Made by a program: the position numbers and the translations under genes. Positions 1 to 12,427 of a stretch of 64,000 nt of DNA are shown piece by piece. The stretch comes from Bombyx mori. Its lineage: Eukaryota; Arthropoda; Insecta; Lepidoptera; Bombycidae. A model generated the notes under the pieces. The model was not told where the DNA came from and did not search any database. It saw nothing but the letters and a program-made list of their open reading frames with translations. The stretch spans positions 7,318,501-7,382,500 of the forward strand of contig NC_085128.1 of NCBI RefSeq assembly GCF_030269925.1, written 5' to 3'. The stretch's first letter is position 1. Each line of letters begins with the position of its first letter.

Positions 1-341
1 TAGTCTTGCTCAATACATACGAAATGGGACAACTTCATCAGTAAACGAAATTGAGAATTCAGCGTCCAAGCGAATTGACGTTGTATCGATCGAGAGACAC
101 AACCGAAATTGAAAGACCTTTACGTGATAAAAATCCTAACAAAATCCAATGAATAGCCGAGAAAAAACGTGGTGCACAGGATTTCATGAAATGTTTCACT
201 TCGGTAAGGATCAGCGACCGTATGGCTGGTTTATTTGAATTATTCATCGTATGCTACAATATTCATGTGCTTAGTATTGTATTTTATGTATTAACAAAGA
301 TTTAATTAAGATCCCGGAAGGACTGGTAAGATTTTGGACTT

Positions 342-787
342 TTCTTTTTTTATTGCTTAGATAGACGAACTCATATCCCACCTAGTGTTAAGTTTTTATC
401 GGAGCCCATAGACATCAACAACGTAAATACGCCACCCACCTTGAGATATAAGTTCTAAGGTCTCAGTATAGTTACAACGGCTACCCCATCCTTCAAATCG
501 AAACGCAGTACTGGTTCACGCTAGAAATAGGCAGGGTGCTGGTGCCTGCCTACTCGTGCGGACTCTCAAGACGTTCTAACACCAGTAATTACGCAAATTA
601 TAAACATAGCGGGTTTGATTGTTACTATACGACGTTATTCCTTCACCTTGTTGTCAATCATGAACGTTTGTTAAGTACGTATAACATTTAAAAAAATTGG
701 TAACTGTCTGCGGGATTTGAACAGCGTCATAGTCGCATCTTTTGATACGAATGCACCGGGCGTCTTATCCTTTAGGTCACGTCGATT
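342..787 (-). mobile_element. Bm1 SINE, full-length, diverged
   Basis: Runs from the T-rich 3' tail through the body to the tRNA-like head (GACCTAAAGGATAAGACG on the minus strand, with a B-box-like GTTCAAATCC). Many substitutions. Confidence 0.85.
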
Positions 788-2156
788 TCAAGTTTTCACA
801 GGTTTGTACTATCGTCCTATTTCTGAGGTAAATTAGTAAGTAAGTAGTGCGGTATTTTATTAGGATAGTAGAAAAATGAAGTTTAGTAATTTTTTTGTAT
901 AAAGCTATAATGAAATAGATAAAAGACCTTAGTGCGCTTTTTGTGAACTTTTAGTTAGATCTTAGGGTATATAAGATTTAAAAAATATTGATATACCTAT
1001 GTAAATATTTCATCTACCTACATTCACAGACGATTTTCACCATAAATTAAAATAATATAATGTGACAATATCAGACCCACAAAATTTATAAATTCGAGTA
1101 GTCAAGGGTGGTAAGTCGGTGATATGATCGCTTAGTGGTCGGAAACTCGGAACCCTCGTCCAGCCTATCTCTGTCACGAATCAGTTGTACGTCATGACGA
1201 ATAATATGGTTTAAAGGATATGATAACGGCTATATCAATTCTAAAACAAGACGTCTTAGTCCCTCCCTTGGTAGCGGAATTTGCGTTATGGATATCTTAG
1301 GGCTTCAATAAGACCTTGTAACTGCTGAACACTAGTTTGTTAGCCGATAGCTCGACTACGTGCGCTACTATAAGTAATAACCCGGTTTTTGATAAGATTG
1401 GCGTTCGCAAAGGTATATGAATTGGATGCATAAACTAACAATAAGTAGACAAAGGCGGAATTACTTGCGGAGCTGCTCCACTTGTTAGATCAACCTAATT
1501 CATAACTTGAGTTCCAAGTTGCGACGGTTATGCTCAGACGTTAGTTAGTTACGAACAAGCAAGATAGAGTAAGTACCTTGCTTGTTCGTTGCGCTAAAAC
1601 GAACTTTTAATTGGATGCTATTTTTAATTACTCGTTATCATTATTTTCAAACCAAAAAAGTTCATCGTTGTTTCTGGCCACACTCCATTCGTGGGATGAA
1701 TACTCTTTTTTTAATTTGCATTTTGAAATATGTAGTTTTAGTATATAATAAAAAGTACTCTCAGTAATACTCGTACAATATCTAATTACATTCTGAACAA
1801 ACAGCCTGTATGTCGGTGTCGTCTGCGGAGTAAAAGAAAATACTTTCCAAATCACATAACTAAGTATACATTTGTTTCCGGCAATAAGGCGGTACGCAGG
1901 ATCGATAAGTAGGACGAACGAAAAGAAATTGCGTTTGCTAAATTTGTTTTATTTCGACATAGTATATTACATATTTGAGGATCTCGACTCCAGACAACAC
2001 TGTTTATTGTGCCATGAAACTTTCACGGGCGAATCGTGATTCATTGGCTGATTTTGGTTTTTATTTCCTTTTCGTGTTATCTGACTTTTACAGTAAAAAT
2101 GTACACAATGTAATGAAACAGAACACAATTGGTTTTGTAAATTCTTGACATCTAGA
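788..2156. other. Gene-free AT-rich DNA
   Basis: No gene or identifiable mobile element apart from the inverted repeat at 1551-1589. Open frames here are short and unrecognised. Confidence 0.5.
1551..1589. repeat. 13-bp perfect inverted repeat
   Basis: ACGAACAAGCAAG (1551-1563) and CTTGCTTGTTCGT (1577-1589), 13-nt spacer. Confidence 0.85.
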
Positions 2157-2705
2157 TTTTTTCCTCCTACCTAGTCGCTGTTAGCTTACGGTCACGGGCT
2201 CAACCTGTGGGAATTTGCTAACACTAGTTCTAGCAAGAGCAGCGCATCGCTGAATCTTCCACCGGATTGGAATCGCTACCTACTAGGAAGATCTGACGAA
2301 AACTCACAGTTATGTCTATGAAGTTGCAAATTGAACTCTTCGACGAGACGAGCGATGAGTTCGACAAGAACGGACTGGTGCTTGGAGAGTAGAGCGGAGG
2401 ATCCGATAAGACATGCTTAAGATGGCGGTGGCTTTGTATTGCCGCGTCGTCCGGGTCGGTTACGTAATTAGACGCGGCCACGATAAGAGGGTTGTCGTGT
2501 CGCGCCGCTTTTGCAAAGAAGAGTTCTGACGCTGTCCTACTATACTTAATCATCGATTCTAGTTTGAGGTCGTCGTGAAGATCAACGCTCCCCAGATACT
2601 ATGGTGCTCCGACGGTTATCCTACAGAAACGGGATTGGATGACTGATCTGGAGATAGTTAATGTGTGTGTGACCCGCGTGAGCGAACACTACACTGGTAT
2701 AGGCT
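2157..2705 (-). pseudogene. Decayed jockey-clade LINE 3' region
   Basis: The minus-strand frame at 2230-2553 reads ASELFFAKAARHDNPLIVAA, parallel to SASERYFDKAMRHDNRLIVAA in the intact LINE at 12653-13948. Upstream (2554-2705) further nucleotide similarity continues (GCGTGAGCGAACAC). The 3' UTR has the shared GCTAACACTAG and GCAAGAGCAG blocks. The copy is diverged and without a clear A tail. Confidence 0.7.
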
Positions 2706-4867
2706 ATGAACATCAATGGGCGATGTTCGCTCCCGTTCCGATGTTTCGGGTGCAATCTTGGTACCCGTCGGCACCCCCAGAACTAAAATGGTTCATTTAC
2801 TATGATTTGCCTGAAAACTAAATCGAAAAACTGAAGAAAAATAATTGTGTCAAATATAATATTTTTAAACCTTTCCCCTTTACTTGTGCTATACGATCTC
2901 ACATCTCGTGGATTTTCACAATTCGACATGAATGAGAAGTGCCCTATATGTTTTTATAAGTAAAAAATATGGCTACATATAAGAATTGTTTTGATTGCGT
3001 TGGCCGATAAGCCATATATTTTTACGGCTCCTTTCCAGCGTGTAAACCATAGTAGTGTTAAGTACTAATTTCAGCTTAAAACGTTTTACCGCTCCTGATA
3101 ATAATGACCTTAAGTGTCGGATAGATGTATAACAAATTTATCCTATAAGGGTACAGTTTTCTTCATTTTGAGAACCCGAACTTATATGTTAAGATTAAAA
3201 TAAACGTGACTTTTCTCTGATTTCTCAAAGTGCGAAATTTTCTTTGTTAGTAGCAGCCTGCTTAGTATGCAAAAATGTACGATATATGTAAATTAATATG
3301 TACGATGTGTTCAAAAGTGCTTGCATTAAATGTTTCGTCAGGGAGAATATGCAGTTCGGTACTCAAACTTTGTCCACGTTTAACTTAGTTATTTTAATAG
3401 CTGCGCCACGGTCCGCTACGTACCTTTTAAATGTCACTTAATTATAATGTCCATTTCTGCTTTGACGCTCAATAAATAAATTAAGTCGTGCTTTGAAAGT
3501 TAGTTTTGTTGCAATTTTTGTTTATTAAAGAAATATGATTTTAAATATTCTTGAATAAAGATTTTGTAATTAGATTATGTATAAGTTCAAATTAAGTAAA
3601 GAAATTCGTAAAATGAGGTAGGTATTTATGAAATGGCGCTTTTATAACATTAAATATTTAACTCATTAATTAGAGAAACGAGAATAGATAACGCGATTTA
3701 GTCTTCTTTGTTCTTTTTGTAAATTTCCCTCTATCTGGGTTTGGTGATAGTCAAATCGTTACGTCGCTTCTAAATGTATCCACAGGGACTTTCAAAGCAT
3801 TAACCTTATTCGGTCGTTATGTTTGTCGTCGGTGTTTTGGTAAGACTTCAGTGTCAAAATTTCATTAATGCAGAGCTAAGTAAGTTCTGAGACTTAAAAG
3901 CTATTTATTCTAATTTTATTAGATAATTGTGATCTCTAATATGTTTAATTCGTTTTTAGGTTCGCAAGCGTGACATATTTAGATTGTTTCCTCTTTTAGT
4001 TGACATGTGACGATAGCTGGATTGTTGAATTCATAAAATAAGGCAATGTGAATGTTTCTAACATTGTTTTTAAAATTTAATAAAGTTAATAAAGATCAAA
4101 GCCTGGAGGTTCGTGATGAAATTCGCAGTGGCAACCGTGCGTGCCTTATCTTTTATTATAGAGCCTCTCGTGCATTGCCTTCCCCCTCAAGTAGCTTTAT
4201 ATTATGGTTAACGTGTAATACAGACATATTTTTTAACTCTTTGATCACAAAAAAAAGAACTTTAATTTGGAGAGACTAAATTTGTACCTTGTACTTAAAA
4301 AAGTGTACCTTGACAGAAAAACAAAAAGTTATAAAACAAAATAATTATCTATTTATGATAAAAAAAAAAAAAAAAGATTTTACGAAGAATTCGTTATCAA
4401 AACGGGAAACCAAAATACGTAACTTCCGATTGTGGCAGCAAATGAGTTGTTCAAAATATAATTACGAATTCAAAAGGAGTAAACGGTAAACGGAGTTCTT
4501 GAACGCTATGAGCTCAAATTCATTGAGGGTAGGCCAGGAAGGAATCAAATTTAATATTAAAGTATCGGGTTCTTCACGGGGAAGCGACCACTTTGAGTTC
4601 TGAATGGCTCTACAAATGTTAGAGATAGTCACTGTAAGGGCTCAATATTAAAATGGTTCTGAGGGGATGTCGTGGTTCCGAGATTTGTCCTAAAAATATA
4701 ATAAAATGAAATAAAATAATAAAGGTTACTTTTTTTTTTAGATCGTAGCCTTAATTTATATTCACAAAACACTATTTGTATTATATTAATGAGAAGTAAA
4801 TGCAATCCTAAATTTCCAAAATAAATGAATAAATAAATTAACAATCAGTTTATTACTGACGCGTGTG

Positions 4868-4970
4868 GCTTCTCACGGTAAGAATCATGGTAAGAACTTT
4901 GGTTCATGGTAAGGTTTGGTCCATGTTTGGTTTCAAACATGGTTACTTTCATGGTAAGAATCCCATTGCC
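4868..4970. repeat. CATGGTAAG-type short direct repeats
   Basis: CACGGTAAGAATC, CATGGTAAGAAC, CATGGTAAGGTT and CATGGTAAGAATC, plus an inverted CCATGTTTGG/CAAACATGG pair. No element recognised. Confidence 0.6.
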
Positions 4971-6364
4971 TATGCGAAAGCAAAAAAAAAACTTAGCCGA
5001 TGTCAAATACAAAGAAAAAAAATGAATAGTATGTACCTAAATATGAATTAAGGTTGTTAATAAAGGCTTCTTTATCTTTATCTTTAAGAATCCTATTTGT
5101 ACCTACTAGCTAAGGAACGCTTTCATTTTATGATTTCCTATGCCGACATATATATGGAAGCGTTTGTAGCCTAATAATTAAGTCATTTAGCTTATTCACC
5201 GTCACAAAATTGTGTTGTAGTTCGATATCATTATTCCAATGTTACTGGTACATACGATATCATGTGTTCATATCTTGTCAAATAAAAGCGTGTTAAAAAT
5301 CAAACTAAATTGGTAGGTACCATATGTGTAATTACTAATGATAGGCTAGTGTGCCGTGAATACTAATATTAATATAATATTAGGTATAGTTTACCAGATA
5401 GGCTATTAACTCGATTTTAATGTATTGATTGGATGAATATTTTATTTCTCGACCTCACGGTCATAAAGTCGGATATTCATAATTTAAATTCATTAGATTA
5501 AATTTTTTACTGATTCAAATATTAGTATTATAAATTTGTGATCATTTTCGGAATACGATTTCAACGAGTAATTTAGCAAGAAATTATAGCCTAGAGGTCA
5601 TGAGTCTAAGATCAAGATGATAAATTTTATTTTGATAGGTTTTACTTTATGACTTTGATGTTGAAGTAAACGTAGATAACGACGGGGTTTTAGAACAATG
5701 CGCCCTCATATCTCAGGTATGGCGACGGCATTTTGATGTCTACGGGCCTAGGTAGCCGACAGGATGCCTATTATGTCGACTTGTCTATAACGGAACTAAA
5801 AAAAACATGGCGATTTTTCTCGTATCAACGATTTCGATAACAACCGTTCCAACAATACTCAAGTCAGTTTATGTTTGTACAAAATTAAACGAAAAACCGT
5901 ATATTATGCACAGTATCACCGCTTATGTAGGCTTTGGTTTACGTTGTTATTGCTTTGGCGAGCACATTTATGAGAGTTTTTATTGTAGCTCTACCATGGT
6001 AAAGTCCTGTGTAGCAGTAATGATGTCGATAGCCAAAAGTTATTTTTTAGAGTCGTAGCGTTTCGCAGACTGCGTGTCACCAGCGCGAGATAATTATATT
6101 TTTCTTTGTATAGGAAAACCGAGACAAAGTTCATGCGGAAAAAATATACAAGTTGTAAAAGCATATGACTGTGGATCCTTATTTTACGGTTAATAGTAGG
6201 CAAATAGACTATCATCATGTTCCATCATCTGGTTTTTCTGTTATTTGTTTTTTGTCTATGAGAATAAAAGCAAATCCAAGCAGACCAGTTTCGGCGATCG
6301 ATTCAAACCGATAATCGGAATTAAAAGCATTTAACTAACTTTAATGAATACTGCGAAATGATGA

Positions 6365-6388
6365 ACATAGACATGCACATGTCTATGT
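6365..6388. repeat. 11-bp inverted repeat, 2-nt loop
   Basis: ACATAGACATG-CA-CATGTCTATGT, followed by alternating ATGTAT sequence. Confidence 0.8.
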
Positions 6389-6449
6389 CATGCATACATA
6401 TGTATGTATCTACTTAGATACCGAGTGCTAATTCGATTTCCGAGTGCGA

Positions 6450-6545
6450 TTCTATCCGTAGGCCGATTCTGCGAAGCACTGCTCTTGCTAGGGCTAGTCT
6501 TAGCAAATTCATCAGGTTAGAGCTCCGTGAGCTCATCTGCTCATT
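6450..6545 (+). mobile_element. Old LINE 3' tail fragment
   Basis: GATTCTGCGAAGCACTGCTC, TTGCTAGGGCTAGTCTTAGC and GCTCCGTGAGCTCATCT match the reverse of the LINE tail family, with substitutions and no clear A tail. Confidence 0.5.
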
Positions 6546-6798
6546 CGGTGAATCTAGTATGACCCCTGGAGGTCACTAGAATAGATAGGAAAGAAAGTCG
6601 GTACCATCCAAAATGTTCAGAAAAGTCTTAATCAGTTTTTCTTATTGCTTTAGTTGGGGGATAAGCTTACTTGGTATTACGCGAGATTATTTGTACTGGA
6701 ACATTTATTTTCTTATTTTATGTAAAATAGTTATGTATCAGCACCGTTTGGTGGTAATCGTGCGACATCTTAAGCGACAATAATTAAATTAAAATAGG

Positions 6799-6845
6799 AA
6801 AATCATACAGCAGATATTTGATATTAATATCTGCTGTATGATTTT
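6799..6845. repeat. Perfect 20-bp inverted repeat, 7-nt loop
   Basis: AAAATCATACAGCAGATATT (6799-6818) is perfectly complementary to 6826-6845, with the loop TGATATT. In AT-rich gene-free DNA. Confidence 0.9.
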
Positions 6846-8375
6846 ACATTTTCGACATTTATCGAAAATAATTGCCTATTGGTTTTAATGTTGAAGGTTA
6901 AAAACATCGTATCGTACGTACCTCACTCAGTGCCATATAGTCTTAGATACACATTTAAAAAATTATAAGGTATTCAATGAAGAGTGGGAAGTTAAATAAT
7001 CTTATATGTGGATTGTTTGCAGATATTTTGTTGTAATAAGTTTCTCGGTCGAGGGTTGGTGGAAAGGAGGACGCAAAGCGGCGGGGTGTAGGTCGATAAA
7101 AGTTATTTAATAACAAGAAACACCCAGCCTTTCTATGTAGCGCGGCTGCCACGTGATTCGACTCAGTACAAATCTCGAGTTCATTTCTTTCTCTATTGTG
7201 TTAGTTCTAAAAGCGCCCCTTTTATTAAGTCGACTAAATTCTACTATAGGTACCGGCGTATTGTCTACATGGATCAGCATTAGGTTTTCATTTTCAAAAA
7301 ATATTTTAAAAGAGATTTATTTTGGACAGCCTCCATTCTGTTCTTAATATCACAAAAATACAACTGAAGTCTTTGAACTTTTCTAATAAGTAAATGGAAA
7401 CATTTCATTCCTTGATACGATTATTTTATATCTCGTTTATCATTTGAAGCGACGTTTCACCCATAAATATGGTTGAATATTTATGGCATCTGTATATCCA
7501 TTCAAGTCAAACGGAGTTTGACGTTTGACCTTCTTTACAGTTTTACTTCCAGTGAATAATTATGGTAATCTAAGAACAAATCCAAACATGATTACATACT
7601 GTAGTATCCACTGCAAATTAAAAAAAATTTACATGTTTAATTGGTTTAATACAAACTAGCGTCTTAGCCTTTCACAATTGGCTAGCCAACTAAATCTGAT
7701 TAATTTATCGGGTTTCGTGGAAGGAGTTTTGAATCGGACTACGTAATATTAAATTCTATTGGCTTCATTTTGTTATTGATTTTGAAATATAAATTGTTTC
7801 CCGCTTCCAAGGTTCATTGTTTCAGGAAGCGCAGGAAGTGTAATTCAACCCTTATTACGTTTTTTTTTCGCACTCTTTTTAGTTCGTTTTCCTTCGTTTT
7901 TTCATGCGTTTCAATGCATTATAAATAGAAACTACTTTTAATTTTTTGCTTAGCCAATAAAATATCGTTCTAAGGGTTAAATTACGCTTCCAATGAAACA
8001 ATGAGCCTCGGAAGCGCAGACGATAGAATAGGGATAAATAATAGGGAAAATAGAGATGAGTTTATGTTCGTGAGGTACTTTTCACGAAACTGCGGTTCAT
8101 GATAATCCCAAATACGCTGCAGTATATGAATATTGTGGTGAAAGTAGAATACATCATCCTTTTGCCGATAGCACTCGGTCATAAGCCGTCGAAAAGCTTT
8201 CAGCGAATCGAGTTGCTTTCAACGGAGAATATTGGCTGCCTAACAATATTCAGATCCTTATTGAATAAAACTAAACTCAAGTTTTTAATAATAGCTAGAT
8301 TGATTTCTTTCCAAATATAAGAGATAATAAAATGAACCTTATTAATACCAGTTTTAAGGTTAAATCTTGCACTTT

Positions 8376-8640
8376 ATGTTTTAGGTAGTTAGCGCCCCTG
8401 ACTGTTGCGCCGAGGGTCGTGGGTTCAATTCCCACATCGGGTAAACATTCGTGTGATGAACATGTTTGTTTGCATTTTGTCTGGGTGCTTATTATCTATA
8501 TACGTATATAATTAAACCTATATAAGAATGTATGCAAGTCTCTAGTACCCATAACAGGGAAACAACCTAATTTGGGACCGGATGACCGTACGTGATTTTT
8601 TCCCAGTTATCACAGTTATCAGTGAGAAAATACGATTAAA
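8376..8640 (+). mobile_element. Second tRNA-derived SINE family (non-Bm1), copy 1
   Basis: AGTTAGCGCCCCTGACTGTT, GCGCCGAGGGTCGTGGGTTC and AATTCCCACATCGGG give a pol III B-box-like GGTTCAATTCC within a tRNA-like fold. The tail TGTCTGGGTGCTTATTATCT and GTACCCATAACA is typical of a widespread lepidopteran SINE. It ends just before the R1-clade LINE. Confidence 0.7.
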
Positions 8641-8659
8641 TGTTTTTACATAAGACTTT

Positions 8660-9854
8660 TTTTTTTTTTTTTCCACAGGAGAAAATCGCCGGATCCCCAC
8701 CCGCGCGGCAGGTGGGGTATGTGGGAGTTGAACCTCACTAAAAACTCCTGCCGCTCACAACCGGCGCCCTACCTCGGACCGGGCCGGAGCCCAGTCGGGG
8801 CTATTGAAACGGCGGGACAGGGTTGACGCAGAGCACATTACATCCATCCCACCGTCCCACGGACGCCGGACCGGTGGCCGCCAGCGACACGACCACCGGT
8901 TCCCTCGTTCAGCGGGCCGAGAGCCCGCTTTGATGGCGCCGCGTTACACCTTCCCCCAGAGCGGTCGGGGGAACGCGGTCTGCCATCACCCGGCTTCCTA
9001 TTGCGGGTGAGCGTGCAAGCACGCCACCCCACGTCTGGGTCTCTCCCCGCACAAAACGGATGGGACCCCTAGCTCTTAGGGGGCCAGGTCACGGATACGA
9101 CCCCGGTCCCGACCCCCTGCTCGGCGGCGGCGGGTTTCTGCGTAGTGAGGAGAGCTTTCCCTCACTCGCCCCGCCGCCTCCTTCTGCGAGATGGTGCACT
9201 CGCAGAAGTCGAGCATAGCCTTCCATGACTCATCGCTGCCAAGCATCGACGCCACGACGCCAGGCAGCGACAAGTCAGGTCCTATCTTTGCGACCAGGAC
9301 ACGGCGCTGCACCTCCCAAGCGGGGCAGATAGCGAGCGTATGCTCCGCCGTGTCCAGGTCGTGTCCACAATGGTGACACCTCGTCGTCGGCTCAGCCCCT
9401 ATCCGGCGCAGGTACTTCCCGAAGCATCCGTGCCCGGTCAGCACCTGCACCAGACGAAAGGTGAGACGTCCTTCGCCACGATTCACCCAGTCATCAAAGA
9501 CCGGGTAAACCGCCTCGACGGTCCGTAGCCCCCACGTGGGGTTGGCCAATCGCCTCGACCACGACTCGAGCACGGACCGCCGAGAATGGGCCTTCCGCGC
9601 CCTCAGCTCACTCTCGGGGACACGCGCCACGCCCCGAGCACGGAGCTCGCTGCGCCACCGATAGTCGGCAGCGAGCGACTCCGCCTCCAGCTCCCATGGC
9701 GGCGTCCCCGCCAAAACACACGCCGCCTCGAAGGAGACGGTGCGATATCCGCGGATGACCCTGATGGCAACGGTGCGCTGCGGCCGGCGCAGGAACCGAG
9801 CCATAGTGGCCCGGTTGCGCGGCTCAGCCCACACAGGTGCACCGTACAGGGCCA
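8660..9854 (-). mobile_element. 5'-truncated R1-clade LINE insertion with 13-bp TSD
   Basis: GC-rich insertion containing the ORF2 fragment (9076-9855) and a roughly 400-bp 3' UTR. It ends in an A tail, seen as about 18 T from 8657. The 13-bp direct repeat TACATAAGACTTT flanks it at 8647-8659 and 9855-9867. The sharp GC step at both borders and the intact frame imply a young insertion. The target is ordinary AT-rich DNA, not rDNA. Confidence 0.88.
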
Positions 9855-9855
9855 T
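9076..9855 (-). CDS. R1-clade LINE ORF2 C-terminal fragment with CCHC motif
   Basis: A 259-residue open frame resembles the C-terminal region of R1-clade non-LTR retrotransposon ORF2 (after the RT core). It shows a Cys/His motif C160-X2-C163-X8-H172-X4-C177 within CHHCGHDLDTAEHTLAICP, typical of the C-terminal zinc knuckle of these elements. GC content is far above the surroundings. The apparent start Met coincides with the truncation border at 9855, so it is not a native start. The catalytic RT motifs lie in the missing 5' part. Confidence 0.85.
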   Translation of the reverse strand: MALYGAPVWAEPRNRATMARFLRRPQRTVAIRVIRGYRTVSFEAACVLAGTPPWELEAESLAADYRWRSELRARGVARVPESELRARKAHSRRSVLESWSRRLANPTWGLRTVEAVYPVFDDWVNRGEGRLTFRLVQVLTGHGCFGKYLRRIGAEPTTRCHHCGHDLDTAEHTLAICPAWEVQRRVLVAKIGPDLSLPGVVASMLGSDESWKAMLDFCECTISQKEAAGRVRESSPHYAETRRRRAGGRDRGRIRDLAP

Positions 9856-9867
9856 ACATAAGACTTT

Positions 9868-11772
9868 GGATAACTTAAGTGAATACTTAACGAAATAATT
9901 ACAATTTCAGTTTCCTTTTGAAAATGTATTTTTCAAATTATATGTTTAAATATGTACATATATTACATTGTCCTAACAGATGCAAACAAGTGAAGAATTC
10001 CCACTGATATTTTTGGTCATAATTAAAAGACTTATTAAAATTTAGTTCTCCAGATTTGAAAGACGAAGTTGTTATAAAAGGGCCGAAAAATACCTATCGC
10101 TATCGTCCCTGCGCTACTGAGTTCTCATTTTCAGTGTATTGTTAAACTTTTTCACAGTTTTATCGCAAGGGAACAATCTTGTCGCCGGAGTGAAAATATA
10201 TTTTCCGTTATTAAAAGCTTAGTAACGACCCCATTAAAATGACACGAGACACAGTTTACTTAGTTAGAGTACGTTTTAGTGTATATTAGTGGCTCGTTTT
10301 GATGTTAATAAGCATATTCAACATCAAAAAGGGTCTAGATGGATATATTAGATATCCAGACAACCCCGTCATTCTCGTATTATGTTACGATAGACTACAG
10401 TTTCAGTTACGCAGGCCGGCCGTTGTAATTAATTACTTGCCCGACATGTCCCTAATTGAGGTCGTTTTGTTATTTAATATTTTGAAGGCTGATGGAAATA
10501 TTTTGAGTTTTAAAAGTTCAGTTCTTGATTTATGCGAATAGCTTCTGAAATTATAGGAAGATTTAAGCTTTTTTTTTTTTTTAAGAAAACATTAGTCTAA
10601 CTATCTAGATAAGTTTAGGGAAAAGTTTCGTTCAGAGAATTGATATAATCCCATAAGAATTACGAGAAAAATCATTGTTCGTTAAAAAATAAAGCAGTTT
10701 TTAATTGCTCTCACTCGATAACATTTTAACTTAATGTACCTGACTTAATATTTAATTAAGAATTTTTCTCAAAGGATTATTGCGATATCGGTTTCTTTTA
10801 TAAAATTATTGTTATTTGACACGCGGCCGATTTTTTCCTCTAGAATTATGAATGGTACACATGTTGTTTAACGGTCACTGAAGACTATAGATATCACTAG
10901 GTGAGCAACGTCACCAATTGTATTGTATAACAGTTGTTCCATCTTTTAATCAAGAAGGCATTATTATCTTGCGATAAAAATAACCAAGATGGCGGTCGTA
11001 CCTGCCATGCATATTTTAAAATCATTCAATCTGTCCACAAAGGTAAAAATACGCTTCCTTTAGTAAAGTCAGAAAAAATATACGCCGAGAACTGAGAACC
11101 TTGACTTTCTGTTTCAATTAGAGATCGTTTGAAAACAAGAAAATTGGATGAGATAGAATTTACAATCCAAATGAAGTTATCCAAGTTCAGAGGAGTGAAG
11201 TTTGAGAGGACCATAACTGTATTACAGTAGGATAGTTGAAACTGCTCATTGGCATTAACCTTCTACGTATTGATCCCTTGTTCCTAGATTTTGTGTCATG
11301 CGGTACATTTGTGACTCTGTTCAATTCATAGACCTCTTCAGTGGTTCAATTCTGTTAATTTATTTGACATTGCCAGCGACATTCCGTATCAAAATCTGCG
11401 TTTTGATAATTCATAGCTGAAAAATTATTTATGCATCCTTATTCTTATTGAAATACAATGTGATTTTTAATAGATGTATATAATTTTAGATGTGAATATC
11501 AAACTGGCAATGACAAAATAATATTCGATACACTATAAATGATCAAGGTACGCAAATGCGATGGTCTAGTGGTTAACGCAATTTTTTATACCACGGTTGG
11601 TACTGACCCTGTTGGCGTTTCTGCTAAAACTATATATTTGGTATTGAGTATTTCAATATATGTATGTACTTACTCGGTATTTTTTTCGTTAGTGTTTTGG
11701 AGCTGTTAACGGCAATAAATTTAAATGTGGAACTTTTAACAGAATTAACTTGAGTTAAATTTGTTTTCAAAG
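9868..11772. other. Gene-free AT-rich DNA
   Basis: No gene, RNA gene or clear mobile element seen. The 80-residue open frame at 10299-10541 has no recognisable similarity. Confidence 0.45.
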
Positions 11773-12038
11773 TCGTCGTGACCTAAAGGAGACATGAGAC
11801 ACCCGTATCAAGCGAATATTCTGGTCTTTAAATACCGCACGTAGGAACCATTTTGTTCTAAAAAAATACGAATATAACACGTTTCTACGACCGACTTCCA
11901 CGATTAAGGAATAGTAGTATCGCGTAATTAAAATTAAACACGCTAAATTTATCGTATATGTTCATTTCGTAATGCCTAGGGGTAACCACTTAACACCAGG
12001 TGCACAGTGTGCTCGTTCACCTGCCTAAGCAATAATAT
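11773..12038 (+). mobile_element. Bm1 SINE, old, internally deleted
   Basis: Head GTCGTCGTGACCTAAAGGAG and tail GGTAACCACTTAACACCAGG, CCTAAGCAATAA are recognisable; the middle is degraded. Confidence 0.6.
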
Positions 12039-12100
12039 GTAGAAATTTACACCTAGTGGTCATATATAATCACACTTTTTTTTTTTTTTTTTTTTTTTTT

Positions 12101-12174
<74 letters not shown>

Positions 12175-12369
12175 TATATGGGTGGACGAGCTCACAGGCC
12201 ACCTGGTGTTAAGTGGTTACTGGAGCCCATAGACATCTACAACGTAAATGCGCCACCCACCTCGAGATATAAGTTCTAAGATCTCAGTATAGTTACAACG
12301 GCTACCCCACCCTTCGAACCGAAACGCATTACTGCTTCACGGCGGAAATAGGCGGGGTGGTGGTACCTA

Positions 12370-12372
<3 letters not shown>

Positions 12373-12427
<55 letters not shown>

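Larger units (their letters stand above)
2706..8375. other. Gene-free AT-rich DNA
   Basis: Contains poly(A) runs (4362-4376), the CATGGTAAG repeats, hairpins and an old LINE tail listed separately. A faint Bm1-like trace lies at about 5700-5755. The open frame 5807-6058 is discussed as a doubtful finding. Nothing else recognised. Confidence 0.5.

Noticed and set aside
9586..9861. Frames opposite and overlapping the R1-clade ORF2
   Set aside because: Shadows caused by high GC content; the minus-strand frame has family motifs and these do not.
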